Positions 38,117 to 51,690 are shown, counted from the stretch's first letter. The stretch is 64,000 bases of DNA from Allacma fusca (GCA_947179485.1 OX359246.1:33356001-33420000); one strand, 5' to 3'. Translations and numbers: made by a program. The notes: generated from the sequence alone by a model not told the origin.

Positions 38117-41100
38117 TCAAAGGTACTCATTCGACATCTGCAGGATCATTTGGCTGTATGAGTTTGCAAGTTCCGTTCGAAGACAAGCTTTGAAGAACCT
38201 CGTATTCTCTTCTTCTTTGTCCAGTACTTCCTCCAGTTCGGTTGGGGTTAAAGTATTTGCCAGGAAAAGGTACACGCCTGGATTATTGCGGAAGAAATAT
38301 TTATACAGTGAAGTAATAAAGAAAGTAAAAAGTGCATACAAAATTTAAATTTACATTGAAGACTCTTACTTTCGATAATCGTTGCATAAATTTCCACATC
38401 ATCGGAATTTGAATAGATCTTTTCCTTGAGTTTAGTAACCAGGATTTTCCATTTGGAAGTTGATCTTCCAAACATTTCCTGTAAAAATTAAAAATTGTAA
38501 GTGAAATTGTAAGTAAGCAGAAATTAACAAAATATCAATTAAGTAAAAACACAATTTCGCTCCTGAAGAGGTAGATAAACTAGATGCCTTTTCGGTTAAA
38601 AGCAAAATGTTCTACATGCACACTCAACGGTGTGATACAAGTAATCAGTTAATTTTGCTTTTAGTGAAACAGAATATTTAGCTTTGAATCTCTAGTTCAA
38701 TTCGTCTCATCACCAACCATTTCATTTTAGGAATTACAGTACAACAACAAGAAACGAGGTTTTTCCGAAAACTAATGGCATTCAAACTTACTTTGGCGTA
38801 ATACATTAAAGCAAGAGGATACTTGGCGATGAGTGTCACAATGGCTTTCTCACAAGGCTCCGCTAGCATTTGCAAGCAGACATGCAAGGTTGACCCGGGT
38901 AGTCCCTTCGTCTCAAGGAAATTCAACACAATATCCCGAATACCTGGTGTACTTCCTAATGGTGAAGCTAGCAGACTCTGAATTATAGCAGAACATTATA
39001 TGGAAATATATACTACATACCTAGATATGCCTCAAAAGTTAAACCATTAAGAAGTAAGGAAAATGCCACTTTCAAATAGTAGTTAAATTAACTTCACATG
39101 AATACTAAAATCTGTGAATACAAAAAACTTTGCCAAGTGTTAAGTAACTTTTTCCTTCCATATAGTACGTAAATTAATACACAAAACTTACAGACAATTT
39201 AATAAAGAACTCCCGCGTCTCCTCATTATGCATAGGTAAGTTAATGAGAACTTGAAAAGCAGTCAGATTCGTGTTGATATGCGACTGAGTATCTTTGATG
39301 ATATGAACCAGAAAATTTGGGACTTTCCCAAAAGGGGTTAATTTCCCCTCTGAAAGTGTATTTTTATTTAGACTAGATCCGTCCTGCTTGAAATTAGCCG
39401 GCCTTCCAAGAGTATCTTCAAGTACAGGCATTGGCTCCGGGTTAACGCCCACATCATTTGCTTGGGAATTGGTTCGATTTTGTAATAACAGCACCGGAGC
39501 AGTAGTTCCACCTTTTTTCGTTTTCTTTCCTTCCGTTTTATTTCTGTCATCTTTGCTAGCTGTTTTGTCTCCCGAATTTCTCCTCTGCTGAGTTGTTCCC
39601 TGTGTGGGTGGCTTTAAGGTTATATGGGAGATATAGGATCGAACTAGAGCTTTCACCGCATGAGTTTCTTCATCATTGAATTGAAGGGAAATCGGTTGGG
39701 CAGAGATGACTTTATTTGAGATTAGATCATTTTCCAGGTTTGTCTTCGTTTCAATTGTTGATAGATTGAAGGGAAGTTGCTTCGGCCGAATGCTGATGTT
39801 ACCTCTGTTTAATTTTCCAGTGAAAAATTTCTCTAGAATGTTCGTCAATGTTCTGGTTAGAGCTTGTTGAACTTCCATGTCTGAGTTGAGGTTGATTCCT
39901 TGACTGAAAGCCATCATTACTTGACCTACTGAGACCTCATTGTATTCTAGGCCTTGGCAGATTACCTGGATGTAAATTATACCTCTAATTTAGGAAATGT
40001 ATAATTAGTTATATGAATTCTTGCATTCTAATTTCAAATGAAATTCTGCATATCATTTGTCCAGAAATAGAAAAAGTTTAAAACTACTTTAACTTTTTTC
40101 TCACATGAGTTGGAATTGACGATTGAGATGCGGACAAACAAACAGTCAAATCCGTAATTTTTGGTTTCGATAGATTCTTCAAGTCCAAGATCCAATTGAC
40201 ATGAAAACTACTTTCCACATCCGTTGCCTTGCATTTGCTCAGTATTTCCCTAACTTGACCCCGGGTAATAGCATCACATCCACTCATAGTAACTAGGGTA
40301 AGTAGGAGTGCAATAGACTCTTCAATTTTGAAATTTGAGGTCTCAGCCATTTTCTTTAGGATCTACAAATTAAAAATCAAAACACTAAACTAAAACCTCT
40401 TTATCTTAGAGTACAGCTTTTAACTTTTGCAAAGATTATGTTAAGCATTATGTTAAATTGAAATGCTTTGATTTCTCTATTTATTTAAAATGTAATTTAA
40501 AATTATTCACGTATACAAAAACATAGGTCTGTAGAAATGGATAAAAGGGACCAACCTGAATCAGCTTTGCAGAATTACTTTCCCTCAGTATAGGCACATT
40601 GATAACGAGTTGCACAAGTGACTCGGGAGAGTTCACAACCAAAAAGTCCGTTACGACCGCAGCCAACTTCGGGGATAGACTGGTTGCCACGGAGTCAACA
40701 TATTCTGGAATGGCCACATTAATGAACCTTGTCACACCCTTTATCATCTTTTTGTCCCTTATAAACGTGTTAGGGTCTTCTTCAAATATATGCCTCAGAT
40801 CCGTCCCAGCCATACTGAGGTATGTGACGCCCTTATCCAAGTGATCGTCCCCCAGTGCTTCCTTCATGTACTTGTCTGTGCCTTCACTCATCCGCGTGGC
40901 TTCAGTCAAAAGACCTGCCCCTACTTTGAAGTGCTCAATGCCTATGGACCGGCATGTTTTCTGGTAACGGCGAAGGAAAATAGACTCCATATCCGGATTG
41001 GTGTTCATGAAGGTTCGGAGAACCAAATGGAGCTCCGAAGTGAGTGTTACGAACGTCTCAGGATTAGCTGACTTGGCCAGGATTGCTGCTTTACTCATGT

Positions 41101-43538
41101 CTTCGTACAACATTTCCACGTTGGGGAGCTGCAAGGCATAAATTGTCCAGAGGCTATCTCTGCAATGAAAACAAAATAAATTGCAAAAAATAACTTAGTG
41201 TATATTAACAAATGTATTCATGCAGCAAGTTAACAAAATTAAACTAATAAAATACTAAAAATAGGAGAATGCAAACAAGAAATTAAATATGTTGAAATAA
41301 GTAGTGACCAACATACTCTGAACTAGCTCCAGCTGAGGTGCTTGTATTTGAATTTGCAGGTGAAGACAACAAACACAGTATAAGTTCATTGGCTGCCATG
41401 AATCGGACGCCCATGAAAGGCCGAATGCCAATGAGGCTAGGAGTCTCATTCAAAAATGGACAATCCTACAAACAAACAAATTTACTTACATTTAGCAGAT
41501 TCCAAAAATACACGTTAGTTTTAAACGAATTTTCAGAAGACAAGTAATAATAACTACTAGGAAATATTATTAAAAATATTTAATTTTACGCATCAAATAT
41601 TGTAGTACAATATCTACACTACACAGTTAGCCTACATTTTTGTAGCGCTGAAAGCCCTCAAAATCCTTGAGCGGGTAGTAAAGGCTTCTTGAAGTGTACG
41701 TCTCTAGACCGGTCTCAGTAAGAGCATGAAAGAACATAGAGTCAAAGGCAAATGACACCAATGGTGCCGTCAGAGGATAAGTCACAACGCGTGTAACAGT
41801 TGCGTCTCGCCTCACAGGCAAATGGTACACAAAGGCCTGACTGGATGTACCAAGAACACATGACACCCCTCCGAGGTCATCTATAAATGCAAAAAATATT
41901 TAAAAGCTGAGCAAGAAATTATAAATGTGGGTATATACATTTAAACATTCTCTAATCCTTTTTAAACCTCTACAATTAATACTTACTAATACTATTTTAT
42001 GTTAATTTTAAGTAATTCATAAAACTCGACGGTATGAAGCAATGTAAACACTAAAATAATTCAACGTATTCCAGATTTTGAACTACATAATTTTTAATAT
42101 CTACATTTATTTGAATCATTTATCTCACCTTTTATCTTAATCGCATACAAGCCCACTTGCACGACAGTATTCTGCTGTTCCGGCCCCAAGAACACTCTCA
42201 AAAGGTCTTCCATTAATAAAGGTGAGCTGGAAGTTGAATACACCAAACGACTCTTGGTCTGTAATCCTATCTCCTCCTGAAACTCCTCGTAGATCCCTGC
42301 CCCCATATCTGGGAACCTCCGTTTATGATTCGCTCGGGTGATCACATTCATATGGACCTTAACCGACTCATTCTTCGAGTCGAAGACCACCCTATCACAG
42401 AGATCCTCCTTATGGCTCGGCACTGGTGATGGTCCTGGCCCGTAACCAAAGTTTCCTGAGTTGACTGACCTCCTCCCTCCCGAAGAGCCACTTCGATCGG
42501 ACTCATTACTAATGCTCCGGGTTCTCGGTCTATTATGTCTCAACAACCGGAATACTGACACTTGACTGGGATTCCAAATCGACACGAAGTCCGCCAAGAA
42601 AGTAATTTTAGCTTGCTCCAGTCCAAAGGAAAATATTTCAACGGAATAAGAAAAATCGAAGTCAGGGTATGGATTTTTATTTGCTCGGTTTTTGGTATCC
42701 TTGAGACGGTATGAGTAGATGTTAACCGTCGAGGCATCCGTGAGGGTTGCTAGGTGACCAAGAATATTACACGAAGAGACTGAAAGGATACCGGGGATTG
42801 CATTGTTGCTGGTGGGCTGGGTTGGAGGCGGGATTTCTATCATAACAAGGGTCTCATCATCCGGCTCCGCTCCAGTCGGAGAAACCAATCCGGCTATCCT
42901 AGCTCGCATAGGCTTCCCATCTGGAGTCCGGTCCCAATTGAAATATAACCGAACATTCTTCACAACTCTTTTATTATTGTCGCCCGCAGTGCTCTCACGC
43001 TTTTCAAGGCAGAGTAAGTAGTTGCCTAAACGATATCAAAGGGTCGCCTCATTAATACTAGTTCAACAACAAGTATGTTGCACAAATATGTCAAATATTT
43101 GGCAATTATTTAAAAGATTTTTCTCTAAGAAACCGATACTATTGGATTCAATCGGAAATTAAATATGTACATACCTCGTCGATTGTAGCAAATAGAGTCG
43201 ATAAGGTCCACCGTGGGGAAGGAATGTGAGAACTTGATTTCCGACTCTTTCTTGGTGTTGGTATCGGAGACGCCTGTATCCTCCGAACTTGCTGAAATGG
43301 CTCGATCAAAGTAAATTGGACTGCTGCCGATATCACCTCCATCCCGGGTAGCCCCACGGGAAAATCCAGCTTTTCCCAAGTACGAGAAGTCATCAAGAAG
43401 TAACTCCGAAGAGTATACAGCAACTTGGTGCTCTAACGCTACCACAATGTAGTCATCAGCAATCGTCAGCTGCAGAGCTTCCTCACATTTAGTAATTTTC
43501 TGACCTCCAAAATGATGACAGGTTAGGATTCGCACCAT
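38117..43538 (-). CDS. HPS3: HPS3, BLOC-2 complex subunit, 10 exons, 1248 aa
   Basis: Exons in transcript order: 43538-43175, 43025-42129, 41880-41636, 41465-41317, 41159-40556, 40362-40105, 39965-39192, 38977-38792, 38478-38370, 38277-38117. All phases match. The N-terminal part is beta-propeller-like: MVRILTCHHFGGQ, then YLLCLEKRE, NVRLYFNWDR and LVMIEIPPP line up with vertebrate HPS3 (YLVAIEEKN, RAYVNWR, MYIIEMPL). HALTETGLETYTSR and LIGIRPFMGVRF are further matches, and the helical C-terminal part ends FFKACLRTELANSYSQM. It is longer than the roughly 1000 aa vertebrate protein because of a Ser/Gly/Arg-rich loop in exon 2 and a Thr/Lys-rich linker (about residues 860-960). Known role: BLOC-2 with HPS5 and HPS6, traffic to lysosome-related organelles such as pigment granules. 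An acceptor at 43591 and a donor near 45573 suggest a 5' UTR exon. Confidence 0.88.
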
Positions 43539-43600
43539 TATTTCCGATTTTGGTGACCTTTCGCGGTTTGGAGTTTTCAGCTACATTTTCCTGTAAGAAA

Positions 43601-45572
43601 CAGATCCACCGTGTAGATGTCGAAAAATAACTCCTTTACTTGCATTAATTATTTTAATTAGTGATTTCCACATGTTTAACAATACATACATGTCACGTGC
43701 GCATCCTTAAAAGGTAGTTTCATTGCCCCATTAGAACCTAAATATGTTTAGTAACCCCAAGAAAAGAAACGATCAATAACAACTAGCTATATTGCTTTCG
43801 TGTCCAAACTTATTTATGGAGGATTGTAGCAATACTGTATATTCAAGGTTCAGTTTGTTATGTATTTACCGTCTTACAAAGGGTTATATTATGTAGTATA
43901 CAATTACATTTTTGTGCAACTTATTACTCACAAGTTACAACCAGCTATGAGCCTTCCCTACGGGAATGCGAAATCAATTGACTAAATGGGAAATCTGGGA
44001 TCAATTGGCTGAAAGTAAGTTGCAAAATGTGAACGCTGAACAACGAGCTTAATTGAGTAGAACATTACATTGCTTCTTGTATGCATCTCATATGACGGTA
44101 TTAGGGTAGATGTGCCTATAAATAGATATACACGATCAATCAGCTCTTCCAGCTTATGTTTCATGTTATACTTGGAAAGTTTAAACTTGGGATCAAGTTA
44201 TAGTTCCGTTCAGATCGGTCATGTTATTCTTCCCATGTACTTGGTTGGTTCGAGTCAGGTACAAGTATATGATCAGGAACCAAACATGTGGGAAGTTCGG
44301 GTTAGGTCAATCTTTGAGCGAAACACCTCATTTATCTTTTTGCAGAAAAGGAGCTGCGCTCGAAACGATGCAGGAAATACTTTTATTTTATATTGTTTGC
44401 GTTTATTTGTATCCTGATCTAATACATGATGTAAACCTTTGGGCCTGCTGAACTTTATTGACTCAATCAAACACTTTAAGCGAATTTTCCCAGATCAAGT
44501 TCAGTCAAAACGTATCTTCACGTATTGATGCGACTTCCTAATCAAACAGATCTTGTTTAATCCTTTGATGTTTTAATCGACACTCAGCGAAATGTTCGAT
44601 TTTGAGTACGGTTGGATAAGCATACAGAGTCATGTACTGAATCAAGATTCGGTTCATCGAGTTCACGTACGATTCTTTCAATTACGTGACCTACTAGAAC
44701 TGAGAGTAATATATAATACATGAAGTTATACAAACAATAAAACTATGCCAACAAAAAAGCTACGCCCCAGACTATGTACTCTTGTAAAATTGTAGCTAGT
44801 ATGGTATGTAATTCTTAACTCATATTTGGCTATTTTTAGCAGTTCCATATCCCTATGCGCATTTTAATAATAGTCTTTTTGATAAATCTCTCCAAGATTG
44901 AGGCTAAACTACATTTCCCTTCCATCCATTACTTCTCCAATGACTACACAAATATTAAGTATGTGCATTATACTACCCGTTATTGCTTCTGCTATCCCTA
45001 TACTTCAATAACAAATTTCAGATCTTGCCCCAGTAATTTCCTAAAAGTATACTTCCCGTCGCACATTTAACGACCGGCAGACCATTTGTCATACTTTGCT
45101 AGATTGGTCTACATGTCCAGGAACAAGTTTCTACGATTCCATACAAAAAAGTTCCTATACCGCATACATAAAAGGATTACTACCCACCAAACCTATTTGT
45201 CTTGAAGTAATTAATTATTTACACAGACAGGGAAAGCCTCCTCGATCTGGTATACATATCCCCAGGGTATAGGAAAACAGCAGTAATAATTTAGTAAAGG
45301 TAGAGCTTGACGTCGAATTAATTTCCCCGATTCTCACTCTGCATCGAGGTGTCTACCCTAAGCAGAGTTGCGGTAATTCTCTAAATAAACAATGTACCTA
45401 CATACCACTTATAAGAAAACAATGTAAAAGCCCATGTACCTACCAAAAACAAACAGTGATAAAAATAAATAAGACTAATGTAATGTTTCAAAATACGGAA
45501 AGCTTTATAAAACTAACAACGCGAAGCAAATAACTCTTCCATAAGAAACTGATATTTCTAGAACACTCACCT
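43601..45572. other. Probable HPS3 5' intron, with retroelement debris
   Basis: No gene of its own is supported. A 75-codon open stretch without ATG lies at 45045-45272 (+) and is listed separately. Confidence 0.45.
45045..45272 (+). mobile_element. Likely non-LTR retrotransposon C-terminal remnant
   Basis: The frame reads through FNDRQTICHTLLDWSTCPG and LLPTKPICLEVINYLHRQG to HIPRV and TAG. The order Cx-H-x-LL-x-CP followed by a hydrophobic helix and a G-K-P-P-R end resembles the tail of jockey-like ORF2 proteins. There is no start codon and an in-frame stop lies immediately upstream, so it is a fragment. Confidence 0.35.
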
Positions 45573-45680
45573 TCGTCCAAACATCTAAACGTTTAGCTTC
45601 ACAGACACTTCTTTCTTAAGAACCTTCCTCGTCCGCTGCTGAGAACCGAATCCAGAAGGAGTCTCCAGTCTATGCCAAAA
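45573..45680 (-). other. Possible 5' UTR exon of HPS3
   Basis: On the minus strand a good donor (GAAG then GTGAGTGTTC) ends an untranslatable stretch with no ATG. The first acceptor downstream on that strand with a pyrimidine tract is the TTTCTTACAG at 43591-43600, just before the HPS3 start codon. A second donor-like site lies near 45808. The upstream limit of the exon is unknown. Confidence 0.3.
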
Positions 45681-48186
45681 AAGGAGAAAAAAAACGATCA
45701 CCCAATATCCCAGTCAACCTTCAAGAACTGTTGAGCAGACGGAAATTTAGCATATATATGCCGAAGGAAAGGTATTGGAAAATAATGATTGAAAACTGAA
45801 TTCTCACCTAAGCGTTAAGCCCCAGCCCGGCAGTAAAAGTCGGAATATTTCAGTTCCTGTCAAGTCAACGACTGAAGGATGAATAATTGATGAGGATACC
45901 AAATCCTAGGGAATAAAACTTGTATAATATTACATGCGAAGAGTCACTGAATCGGGAATTTTTCCGCCCATTCCTACAAGTCTCACTTTAAATGGTACAC
46001 ATATACACATAAGTATCTTACCGAATTCCCCTATACCTATCAACCTCCTGTACCCCTATAATAAAACGAAAGGAATGAAAATATTGATTATCGCACACAA
46101 AATTGAGCCTGTCAAAAAGCCCAGCATTGAATTTATGCACACACTTCCTCACATACCCAATAATATTTTCTGTCAGGTTCAATTCGCAAAAAGCCCATAC
46201 CTGAAAGTCCCTTTCCGCTCTAATTCCAATTTTGGTCTCCGACAAAAGTACTTTTGAAAAACACCCTACCAGACCATCAAAGCCCCTTATCTCCACCAAA
46301 TAGCCAAGGAACCTACAAGACACAGTCAATATTTTATTCAAGTTTCTCTCAACCCATAAAGTTTCCCTAACTTCCGCAAAGTTTCCCCATACAAAAATAG
46401 CACATAAAAAGGATCCGAATGAGGTCCAGGAGTACTCCGTCGGATGGGAATGGGAGAGGAACAAACTATCATCCAACATATAACTATCCACATATATACA
46501 AATAAGGCAGAGAGAGAGCCTTCCCATTCCTATGCATAAGACTTAATGAGCTCCTGGCAAAAAGTCCGAAAGGAACTTTATTTTTATACCCAAATTCGCA
46601 ATCCCCCTCGAAATTGAACTACCTCTGACAGCTGCTCTCCACCAAACACACTTCCTTCCCCCACTTTTATATTTCCAGCGTTAAACTCCCGGTCTCTCGT
46701 CTCCAGCAATATCCCTCTCCTCCTCCGACTTGCAAATTGGAATTAAAATTGCAAAACGCCATGAGCTGGCATCCACGATAATAACATTTTCTTTTACACA
46801 CCTAATCTCCCCTCACACTGTATGTAAGTATCCTCCCAAGGAATAATAATCCTATGCAAAAACCCCCTCACAATATAGCCCCATTCAACTTTAAACTCCC
46901 TCCCGGAAATTTCCCAAATACTCAACTACAGCCCGGCCCGAAGTCCCCAACTACATATCCAGGGAATCAAGGAGTGTCTACGAATATCCGGTTCGAACCG
47001 AAGAGGACGTACCCAAGGAAATGTTTTAATTCCACAGTCACAGTCACTGCCACTGTCACAGACACAGGACACAGCCACAGTCAAAGCTTCATCCACAGCT
47101 CCTATTTAACTGGTTCAGGTTTGCTTTTCCTATTGAACTCCGTCACAATGCCAAAATCCAGCCACGACGAGAAACTTCGGGTCTTCTGTCAATGCCAGGG
47201 AACTGGAAAAAAAAAAGAGAACAGAAATTGTTCGGTGAATCGCCCCCATTTAAAATCCCATACTCAGCCCATGAAATTGTGTGGCTAAAATCTATAACAT
47301 TAATCTAATACATGTATAGATACTTATATATCTATATATGGATCTATATATCCAGTAATTCTCATCTAAAATATAACTTACCCACAATAGAGCCTGGACA
47401 GTCCTCTCCACACTCTTTCCAAGTGTCTCAGGGAAGGAAAGGAAAAAGAGCCGAGTGAGACAAAACTTATGAGGGAAAACCCCGGGTATGTATTTCTCCT
47501 TTAATATTTATAAGTCAATGAGGTGACGGGTTTCGGGTACTTTACACACATCACTGGGATTTTGGGACTCGGAGAGATACATATGTACGTAAGTACTTAC
47601 TACTTACTTACACTTGGCACTATATACACATACACACACACACACACAAACACACTAGTACTAGTAGCGGCGAGAGCCAGACGAAGAATAGTACTTTCAC
47701 TCCTTTTCCCACATGTACTCATGTGCAACGTGCAACCTGTGTGAGACGAGGGACTCAATTGAGCCAGTGAAACAGTAGTGCGCTTGATGCTGCTGCTCCA
47801 GCAGAAGTATGTAAGGTTTTGAGACGTTGAGTGTGTAGCTCTCTCTCTCTCTCTGAGGGATGGTGTGTGTGTGTGTGGGCTCTGAGTCCGGCTCTGTCAC
47901 TTCTCTACATCTCTACTCCACATTTTGAGCGTTCAGCCATATAGGCAGGAGTGGAGTGTGAATAGTTAATGCGTGTAGGATGCATTGCATTTAATGTTAA
48001 AGCCACTGTGTCGGATTTCATGCTTTCACGCTTTTAGAGTTTGGACTGGGATTTATTTTTATTTCAAGATTCTTTTTTCTGCATTGAGCTGGAAAATTGT
48101 CATAAAAATTATTTTTTTTTGGTATTTCAGAATAGTCAGTTTCTTTTCTGTTACGGAGGATCTTTAAGAATGGTTTTGTTTTTTCT
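45681..48186. other. Gene-poor region with C-rich and microsatellite sequence
   Basis: Open frames of 107-169 codons occur here because one strand is pyrimidine-rich, but none has a recognisable family or splice context. Microsatellites: CACAGTCACAG-type at about 47033-47090, CA at 47631-47655, CT at 47821-47836, GT at 47863-47877. It may contain a 5' UTR and promoter. Confidence 0.45.
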
Positions 48187-48400
48187 TTTAAGGCTACGGA
48201 TGATTTATTTACTTTAAGACAACGGATGATTTATTTGCTTTAAGACAACGGATGATTTTTTTCCTTTAAGACCACGGATGATTTTTTCCCTTTAAAACTA
48301 CGGATGATTTATTGCCTTTAAAATTTCGGATGATTTTTTCCCTTTAAGACTACGGATGATTTATATTTTAAGACTGAGGATGATTTTTCTTCTTTAAGGA
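48187..48400 (+). repeat. 26 bp minisatellite, 8 units
   Basis: Eight consecutive units of about 26 bases begin TTTAAGAC and share a CGGATGATTT core (AGGATGATTT in the last unit). They have no spacer structure, so this is a plain tandem array. Units differ mainly in the six bases before the core and the last four bases. Confidence 0.9.
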
Positions 48401-49219
48401 TACTGAAGTGTGTCAATATTTTTGTCCCTTTTAAAAAAAAAGTTTTTTAAGGAGTCAAAATCAGTGAGAGAGAACTCCGAATGTAATGTAAAGTTTTTGG
48501 AATGTACTGAATCTGGAATTTTAAAAAATAATGCTAACACTGCGCATAAAATTAACAGCTTTTTATTGTTAAGGCTTTTGTCAAGAGGGTAAAAGGAGCG
48601 GTTGTTAATTCATCGAATTTTACATTTAGAGAAGAGGGATTTTTGGTGGTATTCGGGTGCTGTGATATGAAGGGTGTATTGTATATGTATACAGTTCGGG
48701 TTTTTCTGGATTTGAGAGTGGGATTTTTTTTTTGAAAGGTTGATTGGATGGATGGAAATGGGAGTTGCCGGTCCGCTGGGGTTTTTGAGATGGAGGTAAA
48801 TTTTAAATGGAGTTGAGGGAAACGTTTTAATTTTCTCCAGGGAGGCAAGTTAGCAGTAAAACCTGCGTATGGCTGGACATCACAATTTTTGTTGTTCGGA
48901 CTGGGTGGCTTATGAGGGGGATACCTTTGAAGGTGTCGGAGAAGAAAAATTATTTGATGGAGATAAAAAGGTGTTCTTGCAGTCAGAGAGTAAGAATAAA
49001 ATGGAGGGTCCGGCTGGTGATGGGTGGAGGTATTTTGGAATAAGATACGATCAGTAGGATTTCGAGGAAGGAGAGCTACGGGACAACAAAATAGGGGGTG
49101 GAGCGAGACGGCGGGAGAATTTGATTGTATGAGATGGTGAGTTGACTGGGTCACTCGGAGGGACGCAATGGAGGCAGTTTCTCACTGGATGATTCAAACA
49201 AAATATTGACCTTGTCATT
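48401..49219. other. Intergenic, no gene supported
   Basis: A 200-codon open frame on the minus strand (49154-48552) is rich in Pro, Ser, Thr and His, simply mirroring a G/T-rich plus strand. I do not count it as a gene. Confidence 0.45.
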
Positions 49220-50243
49220 CAATGCTGCGCACAAGTTCAAGTAAACCATGAGTATTTCAAGTCATGGTCAAGTTCGGGTCATGGTCAAGTAAAAAAATAA
49301 TTATAACTTGAGCATTCAAGTCATGGTCAGGAAATGTATAAACTTGACCATGATACTTGAAGTCAAGTAAGCGTCATGGTCAGGCTAGAGAATATTACTT
49401 GAGTGTCAAGTCATGTTCATGGTCAAGTCGGATAATGTAAAAACTTAACCATGAACCATGAGTATTTCATGTACAGATTCAAGTAAATTAAAGACACGGC
49501 GCATAAACTTTCAAAATAACATTTAGCAAATTATTGTTTTATTTTTTGACAAGTTTCAACTCACGCTAAGCAGGCAAATTTGGCTGCAATTAAATTTGTT
49601 ACCTGTTTTAACATCTGGCGTGAATAGCGTTTGCTTCAAAGAATAAGATTCTTTGATAAATCTTTTTCACATGAAATTTCGTTTTGTTTATTATTATCTT
49701 ACATACTATTTACAATTTTGAGACCATGTGAAAACAAGATATTGAATTAGTTTAACCATGTAGTTACATGTATATATGTATATACAGTGAATTTCTTATA
49801 TAGTGGTTTACTCTCGGACAGCATATCCTTTAGATTAACATGGTTAAATATTCCCTTGTATTACATTTTCATTATGTAGTAGTAAAATACAATGACATCC
49901 CCATACATAGGCAGGTATTTTGTCATCTCTTGGGAACCACTATGTAGGAAATCACTGTACATGAACATATATATGTATTGTTCGGGTCAAGGTATGGTCA
50001 AGGCATGGTTAAGGCATGGTGAAGTCATGGTCAAGTCATGGTCAAGTCAAGTGCAATTTTGGTTGTACATGATCATGTTCAAGTGACGTAAAAAGTACTT
50101 GATTACTTGACCATGAAATTTCAAGTAATTACCTGAACATGAGTCGCCATGGTTCAAGATCGTATCAAAAAAATACTAGACTTTCATGGTCAAGTCAAGT
50201 TCATGGTCAAGTTTGGAATTTACTTGACTTGAGCGCAGCACTG
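49220..50243. mobile_element. 1.0 kb hAT-like MITE with CATGGTCAAGT subterminal arrays
   Basis: The left end reads CAATGCTGCGCACAAGTTCA and the right end, complemented, CAGTGCTGCGCTCAAGTCAA; both continue AGTAAA. Copies of TCATGGTCAAGT and its complement fill the outer 250 bases of each end. TGTCATT occurs just outside both ends (49213-49219 and about 50248-50254), which suggests a target duplication offset by a few bases. No ORF. Confidence 0.82.
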
Positions 50244-51361
50244 TTAATGTCATTCCGCGATCATCTTCCTAAACCTAGATTTCAACCACAAAACCCACTC
50301 CCCTGTACCAGTGACCCGCAGACAAAGTGTGTTTTTCTTGAATCAATGTTTTCTTCACTCCAATACTCTTAGGACACATCCTTACCCACGCCCCTACAAA
50401 CAACAAAATTGTAACGAAAAATTAACGCAACTGTTTATGTAGCGACTACTCTCTGTCTTTGACCAATACCTCATACTAACTATGCAATAATTTTAATCCA
50501 CGCAAAGGCCTGACTAGAACTAAAAAAATATTTCACAAGTAATCATCGGTCAGTGCGATTACAGCTGCGTTATTTTCAATATAATCACTGAACTCAAACC
50601 GGGTATAAGCACACCACCCGGTAAAAGCAAAAGTCTCACAACCCCGGTTCCCGTGGTCACACGAGGTTAGTAATACAAAAAATGGAACGAGGGTACCAGT
50701 TTCCACCCAAATGCATTGTACTAGGTCCAAATATATCCACTAGGAATAATAATAAATAATAATTAATAGCCACATGGAACCCAGCTATTTCGTCACCCGA
50801 TTGGCTCCAAAAATGTATTTAAGGTTCTAAAGTGCTATTGAAAGCTTTCCCGTCATTACTTGGGCTTAAAACCCCTTTTTTTCGAAAATAGCCCGAGGGT
50901 ACGTTTTTATCATCATCACGGGACGTTATTTAGGCTCAAACCTTCCGGGAATTACGCAGGCCTGCCCCCCACTATCCGATGTAACAGCATGAACTCCAAC
51001 TTTAAAGTACTCCTATAAATACCCGAAAACTATATACAATATAAGCACACCAGTGACCATAAAATATTGGTCATTAAATCCTTACACATACCCATACACA
51101 TGAAAACCCTTGTGAATAAACTCATCCCACCCCTACTTAAACATTTCTTTCACACTGTTAGCATTACACCGATCTAACGCTCAAAGAAATTTCTCTCAGT
51201 AATCGTAATCAATATGCATCCACTAAATTTTGAAAATGAACATTTTATAAAAGATTTCAAATCACACAGTTACAATACTCACTACATTACTTCCTACTTA
51301 GAATATATCGTTTGATGGTAATGATCCTTTTACAGTAAACAACGTGTCAAACTATATAAAT
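50244..51361. other. Intergenic, no gene seen
   Basis: AT-rich spacer without supported exons or clear element ends. Confidence 0.5.
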
Positions 51362-51690
51362 ATACCCCAAGTCTTACCCCCTCCCAGTTTCTGTGTAAAT
51401 ATATATTTACAATTGCTTAATGGGCATCTCATTTAATTTTCTGGGGTCAGACGGATGATCCGATCTGCTTCAAAAGCAATGTGCTAAAAGGTAAAAATCA
51501 GAGGTAGTATATTACTTTTGAAGCTGATCGGGTTTGTTTGAAAAAAAGTGAAAAATTTGTATTGTCAGGTGCGATTGATTCTTAAAATATCCTACAAACA
51601 GACAACCAGATACGCAGACACTACCACATTCACAATAGGGAATAGGGACCCCCAGCTTCGTTCCGCCTCTCTCACTGACAGTGAGTCATT
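51362..51690 (-). repeat. Third, partial copy of the dispersed repeat plus a TIR-like end
   Basis: 51362-51460, read on the minus strand, matches the start of the repeat at 5660 and 12846 (CATCCGTCTGACC and AGAAAATTAAATGAGAT). AATAGGGACCCCCAGCTTCG at about 51640 resembles the right TIR of the 12699-14626 element. This suggests that the two belong to one family. Confidence 0.5.

Noticed and set aside
44070..44417. 115-codon open frame (+)
   Set aside because: No family resemblance, and it sits in the probable HPS3 5' intron with competing open frames in two other frames.
46018..46527. 169-codon open frame on the minus strand
   Set aside because: It overlaps an equally open frame on the other strand, lies in compositionally biased sequence, and shows no domain, signal or splice context.
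46854..47288. 144-codon open frame (+) with Pro- and Thr-rich N-terminal part
   Set aside because: Part of it is a CACAGTCAC microsatellite. No recognisable family, and the composition follows the C-rich strand.
48187..48400. CRISPR-like array
   Set aside because: Units are adjacent 26-mers with no unique spacers, and the genome is eukaryotic.
48552..49154. 200-codon open frame (-)
   Set aside because: Pro/Ser/Thr/His-rich translation of a G/T-rich strand that has few stops by composition; no family likeness.
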